Assembly (NCBI GenBank): GCA_049366715.1
Contig: JBMNCQ010000016.1
Location: 1-57,814, forward strand
DNA: 57,814 nt
Source: JBMNCQ01 sp049366715
GTDB lineage: Bacteria; Bacillota; Peptococcia; Peptococcales; BICA1-8
Reading direction: 5' to 3'
Of this stretch, positions 1-8,854 are shown piece by piece. Position numbers and translations under genes: made by a program. The notes under the pieces were generated by a model that saw nothing but the letters and a program-made list of their open reading frames with translations, was not told the origin of the DNA and ran no database searches. Within the stretch, counting starts at the first letter, position 1; each line of letters starts with the position of its first letter.

Positions 1-725
1 TAGCATTATCGGGGGAATGTGCTGATGAAGTATTCGGAGGCTATCCCTGGTTTTATAAAGCAAATTTATTGGAGTTGGATAATTTTCCCTGGCTGAGGGC
101 AGTAGAAGAACGGGCTAACATTCTGGCTCCGGCTTTAGTAAAATATATTGATCCCGTGAGTTATTCCCAGGAAAAATACCTGGAAACTTTAAGGGAAGTT
201 CCTTATTTGGAAGGGGAAGGGCCTTTAGAGGCCAGAAGAAGGCAAATGGGCTATTTAAATTTCACCTGGTTTATGGCAACGCTTTTGGATCGGAAAGACA
301 GGATGAGTATGGGTACCGGTCTAGAAGTCAGAGTCCCTTTCTGCGATCACCGTATCGTTGAATACGTCTGGAATATCCCCTGGGAGATGAAATTTTTTAA
401 CCAACGGGAGAAAGGAATATTGCGCAGGGCCCTAACAGGACTTTTACCCGAGGATATCCTCTGGCGGAAAAAAAGCCCGTATCCTAAAACCCATAACCCT
501 GATTATTTAAATGCGGTGAAAAAAAGGTTGCTGTCAATCATCAATGACCGGCAGTCTCCTCTGTATGACGTAATCAATGTAAACTACATTAAGCAATTAA
601 TGGAATCGGACTTATCTAAGTATAATAAGCCCTGGTTTGGTCAATTGATGACCGGTCCGCAGCTTTTTGCCTTTTTAATACAGGTTGATCGCTGGATGAG
701 ACAGTATAAGATTAGTCTCGTATAA
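1..725 (+). CDS. asnB: Asparagine synthetase (glutamine-hydrolysing), C-terminal part, 5' end outside window
   Basis: The reading frame is open from base 3 at the window edge, so the gene is cut by the window and not damaged. The first visible residues, ALSGECADEVFGGYPWFYK, are the PPi-loop and synthetase motif of the AsnB C-terminal domain, which adenylates aspartate and transfers ammonia from the missing N-terminal glutaminase domain. Further on, DRKDRMSMGTGLEVRVPFCD is the conserved family segment and an acidic/basic helix tail closes the protein. About 240 residues are visible of the usual 600 or so. The ATG at 69 is internal, because homology continues upstream of it. A lasso-peptide or lipid-linked AsnB paralogue cannot be excluded without the N-terminal half. 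Confidence 0.9.
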   Translation, partial: ALSGECADEVFGGYPWFYKANLLELDNFPWLRAVEERANILAPALVKYIDPVSYSQEKYLETLREVPYLEGEGPLEARRRQMGYLNFTWFMATLLDRKDRMSMGTGLEVRVPFCDHRIVEYVWNIPWEMKFFNQREKGILRRALTGLLPEDILWRKKSPYPKTHNPDYLNAVKKRLLSIINDRQSPLYDVINVNYIKQLMESDLSKYNKPWFGQLMTGPQLFAFLIQVDRWMRQYKISLV

Positions 726-924
726 TAAAAAAGGGAGTTTTCAGCGAAATTCCGCCTGAGTTATGCCAAAGCCCGAGTGTCCGCAACGTATTTATGCGAT
801 TGAGGCCCGCGGGCTTTAGCTTTGGTATTGCGCTTTTCTTAAGCCAATCCGCAGACTTCGTCTGCGAAAAACGAAATACCTGGAGAATGTATAGGAAGAT
901 ATTGTAAAATAGAGGGAATTTAAG
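726..924 (+). promoter_or_regulatory. Intergenic leader with two inverted repeats upstream of the PAS kinase
   Basis: This 199-base gap holds a long-range inverted repeat (CCAAAGCCCG near 768 against CGGGCTTTAGCTTTGG near 809) and a perfect hairpin CGCAGAC-TTC-GTCTGCG at 850-866. Neither is followed by a strong T-run, so they are not clear terminators. I could not match the region to a known riboswitch class. Confidence 0.35.
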
Positions 925-3900
925 ATGTTATGGCGAAAACATATAGAAAAAAACGGTAAATTGAACCTTTTTTTGGGAGTGGGGCGGATGGACAAAGCAG
1001 GGGAAAGAGCTGAGTTATTTAATAATTTAGTAAACAGCCTAAATGATAGCGTATATTTATGCACAATAGATGAAGATGGCTGTCCGGGGCGGTTTATAGA
1101 TGTGAATGACTACGGTTGCCGGCTTTTAGGCTATAGCAGGGACGAGCTTTTGCAAATGGGGCTTGCAGATGTATTATCCAGAGCCGGAATAAAGATGAGA
1201 AACAGCCCTGAAGTTGCTGCCCGGTTTACCGGTGGTCGGCATTACGTAGCTTTTGAGTCGCATCAGCTTACCAAAAGCGGTAACCTGCTCCCGATGGAAT
1301 ATAACTGTTATATTTTTAAATTAAAAGCTGAAAAAGTTTGCCTGGTTATTGCCCGGGGCATTGCGGAACATAAAAAAACGGAAAATGTCTTAGTGGAAAG
1401 TGAACTAAAGTATCGGGACCTGTTGGAACTTTCCCCCGATGGTATTTGTATTCATAAAGACGGTAAAATTATCTTCATCAATGAGTTAGGTGCGAAAATT
1501 TTAGGTTTCACCAATTCGGAGGAGATGCTGGGCCATGAGGTCTTGAAATTTGTTCATCCGGATTACCGTCAAATGGCTGCCGCGCGAATTCGTGAGATTT
1601 TTACGGAAAACAAAAGTGCGCCCTTTGTGGAAGAAAAGGTTATTACGAGAAACGGAGAAGCTCTGGATGTGGAGATAGCAGCCGCACCTTTCAAGTTGAA
1701 TGGTGAAGCGGCGGTGTTGACAGTTATCAGAAATATTACCGAGAAGAAAAGGAGCGCCAAAGCGATCAGAGAAAGTGAAGAAAAATACCGGTTTCTTTTT
1801 GAAAATGCGCCAATGGGCGTAATTCACTATGATATTAATGGCAAAATAATGACTTGCAATGATTTGCTTGTCCGGATGATTGGCAGGAACAAAGCAGAAT
1901 TAGTTGGCAAAAATGTGTTTGATTTTGCTGATAAAGAATTAGTTGCTGTTATTAAACAGGTACTTTCAAAAGGAAAGCAGGCTCGTTATGCAGGTTGGTA
2001 TAACAGCAAAAATTTTCGGGGAGCGCTTTTTTTACAGGGTGAATTTGGTCCTATTATTGATGACGGCGAGATTTCAGGCGGAGTTGGAGTCATCCAAGAT
2101 CTCACAGAACAAAAAAGAGTAATGGAAGAACTTACCGCTAATGAGATGAAATATCGCTGCTTATTTAATAATCTCAGGGATATGCTTTTTGTCTTTGCGA
2201 TAGACAACGGCTTACCGGGAAGATTTTTAGAGATTAATGAAAAAGCCTGTGAAATGTTAGGTTACAGCCGGGCGGAATTTATGACAATGAACTTTAATGA
2301 TATTGACCCCCATGGAGATACGGGCAGTTTTAGCGTGGAATTACTTGATAAAATCATTACGACAGGTGAAGTTATTTTTGAATCGGTATTTATTACCAAG
2401 TATGGCTGTGTGATTCCCATCGAAATCAATGCCCATATCATTGAGTATGATGAGCAAAGTGTAGTGCTGGCCATAGCACGGGACATCACGAACCGCAAAA
2501 AAACGGAAAATGAACTCAGACAAAGTGAAAATAAATACCGGGAGTTATTTAATAATCTAAATGATCTTGTTTTTGTAATCAGCCTGAATAAAAAGACCGG
2601 AGAGCCTGAAAGAATCATTGAAGCAAATAAAATCGCCTGTGCAAGATTGGGGTTTGACAAAGAGGAATTATTATCTTTAAATCCCGCCGATATCAATTCC
2701 GCTAAACGAATGTCGAGTGAAAATCACCGCTATCTCGAAAAATTAAAGAAAGGGGAGCGGGTAATTTTTGAAACAGAACTGGTATCAAAAAAAAATCAGT
2801 ATATTCCCGTTGAAATCCATGGATATGTTATCGATTACAATGGTGAAAGGGTATGTTTGGCTATCGCCCAGGATATTTCGGAAAGAAGGAAAGCTGAGAT
2901 AGATTTGCGGGAAAGTGAAAAACGTTACCGGGATCTGGTGGAATTTTTACCTGATGCAGTAATCGTTCACGATTTTAAAGGTAGGGTTCTTTTTGCTAAC
3001 TCCGCCGCCCTGAAACTGGTAAATGCCGAAGATTATTTTCAGGTTTCCGGAATGACGGCTTTTGATTTTTTACAGGATGATTATAAAATGACAGTATTAG
3101 AAAGAATGTATTTAATTAGGATTCTAGGCAAAGTATTACCTGAACAAAGAAAAATTATTGACACCAACGGAAAGGAAAAATATATTGAAGTATCCGGGGT
3201 AGTAATTAATTTTCAAAATACGGAAGCAGTGATGATCATTATCCGTGATATTACAGATAAAAAACAGGCGGAGGCAGTAATTGAAGAAACCAGAAGAATC
3301 CTTTTCGAAAAAGAGAAGCTGGCCTTAATCGGGCAAATGTCTGCCGGTTTGGCCCATGAAATTCGCAATCCTCTGACTGCGGTAAGGGGATTCAGCCAGC
3401 TCCTTAAATTACGGCAGCATGACCAGGAGAAAGTCGCCGGATTTGTGGATACCATTATGGAAGAAATCGACCGGGTCAACGATTTGATTTCTGATTTTCT
3501 CCAATTGTCCAGACCCAAGGAACCGGTATTAAAAAGACAGTCCGTTAGCAAAGTGATCAATGAATCTTTAGAGATTTTAAAACCCCAGGCTTTGTTATGT
3601 AATATAGATGTTGAGTTTATATCCGACGCTGACCCTGCTGAGTGTTTATTTGATAAGGATCAGATTAAGCAGGTATTTTTAAACTTATGTAAGAATTCTT
3701 TAGATGCTATGCCTCAAGGCGGGAAGATCACAATTGTTGTAGGTAAAACTAAGGCCGGCAATGAAATATTTTTCTCTGTTGAAGATACCGGCTGTGGCAT
3801 TCCGGAGAATAAAATCAGTAAATTGGGTGAACCGTTTTTTTCCAGTAAGGAAAAAGGCACAGGTCTGGGTTTAAGTATCTCTTATTCTATTATCAGAGCG

Positions 3901-3975
3901 CATAAAGGCCGCATTGAAGTAAGCAGTAAAGAGGATTCCGGAACTAAATTCACCATTTATTTACCTATAAATTAG
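925..3975 (+). CDS. Soluble multi-PAS sensor histidine kinase (six PAS domains)
   Basis: The protein has 1016 residues and no convincing membrane segment. About six PAS/PAC units run head to tail, starting near residues 30, 160, 285, 410, 535 and 665; most are introduced by KYRxLFxN/KYRDLxE and closed by a DITxRKKxE-type linker. The kinase core follows: HisKA with phospho-acceptor His811 in GLAHEIRNPLTAVRG, then HATPase_c with N-box NSLDAMPQGG, G1 box DTGCGIPE and G2 box GTGLGLSISYS. It should autophosphorylate in the cytoplasm in response to an unknown internal signal; no response regulator lies next to it. PAS3 and PAS6 differ most from the others. A second good start is ATG 988, preceded by GGAGTGGGGCGG, and would remove 21 residues. 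Confidence 0.88.
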   Translation: MLWRKHIEKNGKLNLFLGVGRMDKAGERAELFNNLVNSLNDSVYLCTIDEDGCPGRFIDVNDYGCRLLGYSRDELLQMGLADVLSRAGIKMRNSPEVAARFTGGRHYVAFESHQLTKSGNLLPMEYNCYIFKLKAEKVCLVIARGIAEHKKTENVLVESELKYRDLLELSPDGICIHKDGKIIFINELGAKILGFTNSEEMLGHEVLKFVHPDYRQMAAARIREIFTENKSAPFVEEKVITRNGEALDVEIAAAPFKLNGEAAVLTVIRNITEKKRSAKAIRESEEKYRFLFENAPMGVIHYDINGKIMTCNDLLVRMIGRNKAELVGKNVFDFADKELVAVIKQVLSKGKQARYAGWYNSKNFRGALFLQGEFGPIIDDGEISGGVGVIQDLTEQKRVMEELTANEMKYRCLFNNLRDMLFVFAIDNGLPGRFLEINEKACEMLGYSRAEFMTMNFNDIDPHGDTGSFSVELLDKIITTGEVIFESVFITKYGCVIPIEINAHIIEYDEQSVVLAIARDITNRKKTENELRQSENKYRELFNNLNDLVFVISLNKKTGEPERIIEANKIACARLGFDKEELLSLNPADINSAKRMSSENHRYLEKLKKGERVIFETELVSKKNQYIPVEIHGYVIDYNGERVCLAIAQDISERRKAEIDLRESEKRYRDLVEFLPDAVIVHDFKGRVLFANSAALKLVNAEDYFQVSGMTAFDFLQDDYKMTVLERMYLIRILGKVLPEQRKIIDTNGKEKYIEVSGVVINFQNTEAVMIIIRDITDKKQAEAVIEETRRILFEKEKLALIGQMSAGLAHEIRNPLTAVRGFSQLLKLRQHDQEKVAGFVDTIMEEIDRVNDLISDFLQLSRPKEPVLKRQSVSKVINESLEILKPQALLCNIDVEFISDADPAECLFDKDQIKQVFLNLCKNSLDAMPQGGKITIVVGKTKAGNEIFFSVEDTGCGIPENKISKLGEPFFSSKEKGTGLGLSISYSIIRAHKGRIEVSSKEDSGTKFTIYLPIN

Positions 3976-3994
3976 ATATAAGGAGGAATTTTAA

Positions 3995-4738
3995 ATGGAT
4001 GTAAAAGGGAAAGTTGCTTTAATCACAGGTTCCGCTACAGGTATTGGCAGAGCCACCGCCCTTGAATTAGCGAAAAAGGGTGCTGGTGTCGTAATAAATT
4101 ATTCTAAATCTCTGACAGAAGCCCGGAGTGCTGTCGAGGAAGCAAAGAAGCTGGGGGCAGATGCTTTGTTGTGCCAGGCTGACGTATCCCGGGACAGTCA
4201 GGTCAGGGAAATGGTTAAAGAGGTTCAGGATTATTTCGGCCGGATTGATATTCTCGTTAATAATGCCGGGGCAACTGATTATGTTGCCCTTAATGATTTA
4301 GAGGGTGTTAAAGATGAATACTGGGACAGGGCTTTTAATACAAATGTCAAGAGCGCTTTTTATACAATCAGGTCCTGTGCTGAAGAACTCAAGAAAAATA
4401 GAGGATGTATCGTTAACGTGACGTCAATTGCCGGGCTGACGGGACAAGGCAGCTCTATCGCTTATGCGGCCTCAAAGGCAGCAGCGATAAGTTTAACAAA
4501 ATCCATGGCCGTAGCACTGGCGCCTGAGGTAAGAGTAAATTCCGTTGCCCCGGGTATTGTTCTGACCCGGTGGGTGGCAGGCAAGGATGAACATATTCAA
4601 AGGCTTTCCGCAGGGACTCCTCTGGGAAGAGCTGCTTATCCCGAGGATGTAGCACAAGCAATCGTTAGCTTAGTCACCGGCGGAGATTTTATAACAGGGC
4701 AGACAGTGGTTGTTGACGGAGGTTTTATAAATAGTTGA
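3995..4738 (+). CDS. Short-chain dehydrogenase/reductase, FabG-like
   Basis: Classical SDR of 247 residues. The NAD(P)-binding TGSATGIGRA motif is at residues 11-20, NNAG follows strand 4, and the catalytic Ser144-Tyr157-Lys161 triad is intact (TSIAGLTGQGSSIAYAASK). The C-terminal VVVDGGF is typical of 3-oxoacyl-ACP reductases and related alcohol dehydrogenases. The start has a strong AAGGAGG seven bases upstream, and the gene begins only 19 bases after the kinase stop, so the two are probably cotranscribed. No acyl carrier or fab gene is adjacent, so the substrate is open; fabG would be an over-call. Confidence 0.85.
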   Translation: MDVKGKVALITGSATGIGRATALELAKKGAGVVINYSKSLTEARSAVEEAKKLGADALLCQADVSRDSQVREMVKEVQDYFGRIDILVNNAGATDYVALNDLEGVKDEYWDRAFNTNVKSAFYTIRSCAEELKKNRGCIVNVTSIAGLTGQGSSIAYAASKAAAISLTKSMAVALAPEVRVNSVAPGIVLTRWVAGKDEHIQRLSAGTPLGRAAYPEDVAQAIVSLVTGGDFITGQTVVVDGGFINS

Positions 4739-4776
4739 ATATCATAATATTCAATGTCCGGTGCCGGAATCTACAA

Positions 4777-4815
4777 AGGGGGCATATCTCCACCCGGAGA
4801 TGTGTCCCTGTTTTA
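4777..4815 (+). terminator. Probable terminator after the SDR gene
   Basis: GGGGGCATATCTCC pairs with GGAGATGTGTCCC across a four-base loop and is followed by TGTTTTA. The T-tract is short, so this is a moderate-strength call. Confidence 0.5.
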
Positions 4816-4871
4816 CCAGGTGTCGTCTTTAGTTCCTCTCGACGGAAGCGGATAAGCCGGCAGTCAGGCTG

Positions 4872-5189
4872 TTAACCAAACCTTTCAAATAAAGCCTTCA
4901 TAACTTCTTCAAAACTCAAATGACCCATTTGGTCTAAAATTTTATCCATTTTACTTTTGCGTTTTAGAGTTCCCTCTAGGACAATATTCACAGTTTGATC
5001 TTTATCCACTAGAATTGATTCTATCGATAAGACTCCGCCTAATAAACCCAGAATGACAAGAGTTTGGGAAGGGGTAAGACAGAAGCCGGTTCCGGTGCCG
5101 TGGTTAACTTTTTCTTCTTCCCGGTTTATTTCATTGAGCTGGGCGGAAACAGCTTCCAGTAGTGTATTAAGATAGTCAGGAGATAACAC
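4872..5189 (-). CDS. Hypothetical 105-residue protein
   Basis: I do not recognise a family. The start is GTG with a strong GGGGGAGG seven bases upstream. The N-terminus (LNTLLEAVSAQLNEINREEEKVN) looks like a short helix, followed by a hydrophobic stretch LVILGLLGGVLSIESILV and a charged C-terminus ending in FEEVMKALFERFG. It lies 12 bases downstream of a 41-residue membrane peptide gene on the same strand, and the pair looks like a small operon. Such pairs are frequent among sporulation-related small genes in Clostridia, but nothing in the sequence proves that role here. Confidence 0.6.
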   Translation of the reverse strand: MLSPDYLNTLLEAVSAQLNEINREEEKVNHGTGTGFCLTPSQTLVILGLLGGVLSIESILVDKDQTVNIVLEGTLKRKSKMDKILDQMGHLSFEEVMKALFERFG

Positions 5190-5201
5190 GAAACCTCCCC
5201 C

Positions 5202-5327
5202 TTATGGAATAATGAGTGGCTCTTCATTAATTGGAGACGGCCCGGCAAGTCCTGTGGCAAACAAAATAAATAAAGCAACAAGAATGATTAATAAAAGGTC
5301 ATGCTGAGATTCCTCAAAGGATTTCAT
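5202..5327 (-). CDS. Small single-span membrane protein (41 aa)
   Basis: A short gene with AAGGTG seven bases upstream of ATG. The product starts MKSFEESQHDLLLIILVAL, with one hydrophobic helix at about residues 11-28, then the proline-rich tail GPSPINEEPLIIP. It resembles in general form the tiny membrane proteins seen around sporulation genes (YjcZ-like length and one helix), but I see no diagnostic motif. The next gene starts 12 bases after its stop, which supports translation as an operon. Confidence 0.6.
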   Translation of the reverse strand: MKSFEESQHDLLLIILVALFILFATGLAGPSPINEEPLIIP

Positions 5328-5571
5328 AAAAAATCACCTTAAAATGCAAATAGATTTTATATAATTAGTATATTTAACCGCAAGGTTTGATGTGATTTTT
5401 AGTCGAGTTTTCCCGCAGTCTGAACTCTTTTACCAAGGCTGTGGATATACAAATTATTTTTTATTAAAAGTTTGCGTTAGTTTTAATAAAGAAGGCAGAA
5501 GGCTCTTGATTTATAATAAAAGGTTCTGATAATCTAAAATAAAAGATTAGAATTAAAGGCAGGGGATCAGG

Positions 5572-5841
5572 ATGAGTGAATTCTTTAAGTTTTTTCAAAA
5601 TGATAAATGCGAATATTTCCCGTGTCATAAAGTAAGGGACAGGGAATCTTTTAATTGTTTGTTTTGTTACTGCCCTTTGTATCTCTTAAAAGAAAAATGC
5701 GGGGGTAACTTTGATTATACCCATGGCATTAAAGACTGCTCCAAATGTATTATCCCCCATTCCAAAGGGGGGTATGATTATATCAGAGGGAGAATGGATG
5801 AGGTAATACGTAGAGCTGCCAGAGACACGCCCGCAGAATAA
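5572..5841 (+). CDS. Cysteine-rich small domain protein
   Basis: 89 residues with seven conserved cysteines: KCEYFPCH, NCLFCYCPL, KCGG, then DCSKCIIPHSKGGYDYI. This fits the cysteine-rich small domain family (PF04071), thought to bind metal and often found with cobalamin or corrinoid genes in anaerobes. AGGCAGGGGATCAGG precedes the ATG. No cobalamin-synthesis gene is adjacent, although corrinoid methyltransferase genes occur at 23.9 kb. It is short for a stand-alone enzyme and is probably a metal-binding accessory protein. Confidence 0.75.
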   Translation: MSEFFKFFQNDKCEYFPCHKVRDRESFNCLFCYCPLYLLKEKCGGNFDYTHGIKDCSKCIIPHSKGGYDYIRGRMDEVIRRAARDTPAE

Positions 5842-5992
5842 GGAACATTTTTGTCTGCAAAATGAAAGCTATTCATTAAAATATTTAATCATTTATTGCT
5901 TATTTTAGTGAAAAACTTACTGGAAATAAGTTATAATATAAGAACAAACCTTTATACCGTTAAATGGTACAAATGATTACGGAGTGGTTGTT

Positions 5993-6073
5993 ATGGATAA
6001 CAGCAAAATAATCTATATGCCGCAAATCTTTCAACTAGCAAGGTTAGATAAAGTATTTAAAATAATATATTAA
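5993..6073 (+). CDS. Candidate 26-residue peptide gene
   Basis: ATG at 5993 is preceded by GGAGTGG at a good distance and the frame closes at 6073 with a product MDNSKIIYMPQIFQLARLDK plus VFKIIY. A TATAAT-like box lies near 5933 and a near-perfect terminator begins at the stop codon. The compact promoter, ribosome site, short ORF and terminator layout is that of a real small gene. No homologue is recognised; it could also be a leader or a small RNA. Confidence 0.45.
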   Translation: MDNSKIIYMPQIFQLARLDKVFKIIY

Positions 6074-6118
6074 CATAAGAAAAAGAACTGGCGGACAGTT
6101 CTTTTTCTTATGTTAAAT
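6070..6118 (+). terminator. Strong rho-independent terminator
   Basis: TTAACATAAGAAAAAGAACT pairs perfectly with AGTTCTTTTTCTTATGTTAA around a seven-base loop (GGCGGAC). The stem is 20 bp and includes the stop codon of the 26-residue peptide gene. Confidence 0.85.
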
Positions 6119-6194
6119 AAAATTAAACAAAAGAAAAAAACCATTTATGAAACAATTTTAGTTTTAATGATTACTTATTAGGAGGGGTTAAGTA

Positions 6195-7904
6195 ATGACG
6201 GTAACGATAAGTATTAGAAATAAATTAATACTAGGATTTTTAATATTAATACTCCTTGCATCGTGTATCGGTGGTGTGGGAATTTTTTATACCCGGGATT
6301 TGGGTACTTTAACTGAAAAAATGTACAAACATCCTTATACCGTTTCCAAGGCTGCTTTAGAGATTAATACGAATATTATGAAGATATATAGTGAAATGAA
6401 AGACATCGTTCTGGCCACTAATGCCAACCAAATCGAAAAAGCGGAAAATAATGCCCATAAATATGAGCAAGAGGTCTTGGATAATTTTGCTCTTATTACC
6501 GAGCGCTTTCTGGGGGACGAGGCTTTAATTCAGGAAGCATCGAAAATGTTTCTGGACTGGAAACCATTAAGGGAAGAAATTATCACTTTAGCGAAGAACG
6601 GACAGATGCAGCAAGCAGTTATTCTCACAAACACTACGGCGGCTAATCATGTGGTTCTTATGAATATGGCAGTTAATAAGATGCTGGAAGCTATGGAAGG
6701 TCAAGCACAGGAATTTAGCTTAGATGCACAGAGAGACGGTAAAAATGCCGCTGTATTTTTAGTTCTTATTTTAAGTGTCTCCATACTGGCGGCATTAATT
6801 ATTGCTGTGATGATTACCAGAAGTATCACCGGACCGTTAGCTAAATCTGTTTTCTTTGCCCGGGAAATAGCTGCCGGAAATCTAGCGGTTTCAGCTTTGG
6901 ATCTGAAGAACCAAGATGAGGCCGGCAAATTGGTGAAGGCATTAAATGAAATGCGCCTGAGCCTGAAAGAAATAATAGATAGTATAGCAAGACATGCCGG
7001 TAATTTAAATGTAGCCGGCGAAGATTTGTTTAAAGCAGTGTACAATATTAACGCTCAAGCACAAAGCGTTAATGCCGGGACTCAGGAGATTGCCTCGGGT
7101 ATGGAAGAGACCAGTGCCTCTACCCAAGAAATTACGGCATCTACAGAAGAGATCAATAATTTCACACAAAGATTTGCCCAAAAAGTTCGAGAAAATAGTC
7201 AGGCTGTTAGAGAGATAGAGAGCCGGGCCCAGCAACTTAAGAATAATGCGGAAGCTTCTCAGGAAGCAGCTCAATTATTATATACGGAAAAGCAAAAGGA
7301 TATTAGAGCAGCGATTGAAGCGGGTCAAGTTGTACAGGAAATAACCGGTATGGCTGATGTGATTTCGGAAATCGCAGAACAAACGAATCTTTTGGCCCTC
7401 AATGCAGCGATTGAAGCAGCCAGGGCCGGTGAAGAGGGACGGGGTTTTGCTATTGTTGCTGAAGAAATAAGAAAGCTTGCCGAACAGTCGTCTGAAACAG
7501 CGGCCGGGATACAGACCGTAATAAATAAAGTACAGGATTCTTTCACTAATCTTACCCATAGTGCCGCTGAAACATTGAAATTTATTGACGAGAGGGTAAT
7601 CAAGGATTATGGGGTTTCCGTGGAAACAGGTCAGCAGTATGTACGGGATGCCATCTATATATATCATACGGTTGAGGAGTTTGATCAAAGTACGAAAATG
7701 ATTGCAGATACCATTGCGGAAATAAATAGCTCCTTGGAGTCGATTTCCCGGGTAATTGAACAAGCTGCCGTAAATTCCCAAAACATAACGGCAAATATTT
7801 CCGATATTTCTGCTGCGGTAGAACAAGTTGCGGCAAGTGCCGGGGCTCAGGCAGAACTGGCTCAAGAATTAAGTTCTATTGTTCGGAAATTTAAGTTAGA
7901 ATAA
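6195..7904 (+). CDS. Methyl-accepting chemotaxis protein
   Basis: A membrane chemoreceptor of 569 residues. TM1 spans about residues 9-31 and TM2 about 187-209, enclosing a four-helix-bundle-like sensor of about 150 residues. A HAMP domain follows (ITRSITGPLAKSV). The long cytoplasmic coiled coil carries the signalling hairpin EIAEQTNLLALNAAIEAARA followed by GEEGRGFAIVAEEIRKLAEQS, which binds CheA/CheW. The start has TTAGGAGGGGTTAAGTA upstream. It directly precedes the glycyl-radical pair, but the 70-base gap and unknown sensor ligand do not prove that it senses hydroxyproline. Confidence 0.95.
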   Translation: MTVTISIRNKLILGFLILILLASCIGGVGIFYTRDLGTLTEKMYKHPYTVSKAALEINTNIMKIYSEMKDIVLATNANQIEKAENNAHKYEQEVLDNFALITERFLGDEALIQEASKMFLDWKPLREEIITLAKNGQMQQAVILTNTTAANHVVLMNMAVNKMLEAMEGQAQEFSLDAQRDGKNAAVFLVLILSVSILAALIIAVMITRSITGPLAKSVFFAREIAAGNLAVSALDLKNQDEAGKLVKALNEMRLSLKEIIDSIARHAGNLNVAGEDLFKAVYNINAQAQSVNAGTQEIASGMEETSASTQEITASTEEINNFTQRFAQKVRENSQAVREIESRAQQLKNNAEASQEAAQLLYTEKQKDIRAAIEAGQVVQEITGMADVISEIAEQTNLLALNAAIEAARAGEEGRGFAIVAEEIRKLAEQSSETAAGIQTVINKVQDSFTNLTHSAAETLKFIDERVIKDYGVSVETGQQYVRDAIYIYHTVEEFDQSTKMIADTIAEINSSLESISRVIEQAAVNSQNITANISDISAAVEQVAASAGAQAELAQELSSIVRKFKLE

Positions 7905-7984
7905 GTATAAAGCAGACTGATTGTGAACAGCACTGGTTAATAAGGATAAAGTTCACCAGCCGTATTTTAAAGGAGATGACCCAA

Positions 7985-8848
7985 TTGCCCCCAGGGATAA
8001 TTTTTAATATTCAGAGGTTTTCCATCCATGACGGACCGGGAATCAGAACAACTGTATTTCTAAAGGGTTGTCCCCTTAATTGCTGGTGGTGTCATAACCC
8101 TGAAAGTCAGGCGGTCAGCCTGCACTTAAACCTCTGGGCTGACCGGTGTATTAATTGTGGAGAGTGTATAAGAGTTTGTGCGAATAAAGATCATTGTATA
8201 TTGTGCGGCAAATGTGTGGAGAGCTGTCCTGCCGCAGCGAGAGAGTTGATTGGTAAGCAGGTCTCCGTAACGGAAGTTCTCCGGGAAATTAAAAAAGATC
8301 TGATCTTTTTTGATGAATCAGGGGGCGGGGTAACTTTTTCCGGCGGGGAGCCCCTTATGCAGCCGGTTTTTTTAGAAAATTTACTGGAAGAATGTCGAAG
8401 GGAACATATCCATACTGCTGTGGATACTTCGGGGTTTGCCCCGTGGGAAACGGTATTAAAAATCAGCCGTTATACAGATCTCTTTCTTTATGATTTAAAG
8501 CATATAAACGACCTTGACCATCAAAGATATACCGGTGTCTCCAATGCCTTGATTTTAGCTAATTTAAAAAAGCTAAGTATGTTAAAGAAGCGGATAATTG
8601 TTAGAATACCATTGATACCGGGTATAAATGATGCTGAGGGGATAATCCGGCAAATGGGAGAGTTTATTGCCGGTTTAAAAATAAAGGAAGTTAATGTCCT
8701 GCCGTATCATGATACGGCCAGAGACAAATATACAAGGCTTGCTAAAGTCTATAAATTAGCAGATACTGCTTTACTTTCTGAGAAAAAAATAAATCAGGCC
8801 GTGGAAATACTGGAGAAAAAAGGCTTAAAGGTGAAAAAAGGAGGTTAA
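7985..8848 (+). CDS. hypE: Glycyl-radical enzyme activating protein (HypE-type radical SAM activase)
   Basis: A radical SAM activase of 287 residues. The N-terminus has GPGIRTTVFLKGCPLNCWWCH with the CX3CX2C cluster site. An inserted pair of ferredoxin-type cysteine motifs follows (CINCGECIRVC, CILCGKCVESCP), then the SAM-binding GGEP motif (SGGGVTFSGGEPLMQ). It should abstract hydrogen from the radical glycine of the enzyme encoded 6 bases downstream. I chose TTG 7985 because AAAGGAG at 7969-7975 abuts the ATG at 7976 with no spacing. The symbol follows the hydroxyproline dehydratase literature and is not the hydrogenase maturation HypE. Confidence 0.85.
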   Translation: MPPGIIFNIQRFSIHDGPGIRTTVFLKGCPLNCWWCHNPESQAVSLHLNLWADRCINCGECIRVCANKDHCILCGKCVESCPAAARELIGKQVSVTEVLREIKKDLIFFDESGGGVTFSGGEPLMQPVFLENLLEECRREHIHTAVDTSGFAPWETVLKISRYTDLFLYDLKHINDLDHQRYTGVSNALILANLKKLSMLKKRIIVRIPLIPGINDAEGIIRQMGEFIAGLKIKEVNVLPYHDTARDKYTRLAKVYKLADTALLSEKKINQAVEILEKKGLKVKKGG

Positions 8849-8854
8849 TCATTA

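Noticed and set aside
2262..2696. 144-residue ORF antisense to the PAS kinase
   Set aside because: Shadow frame over repeated PAS sequence; similar shadows occur over the other PAS units.
7278..7865. 195-residue ORF on the minus strand inside the chemoreceptor gene
   Set aside because: Shadow of the chemoreceptor coding frame; composition and lack of a ribosome site argue against a gene.
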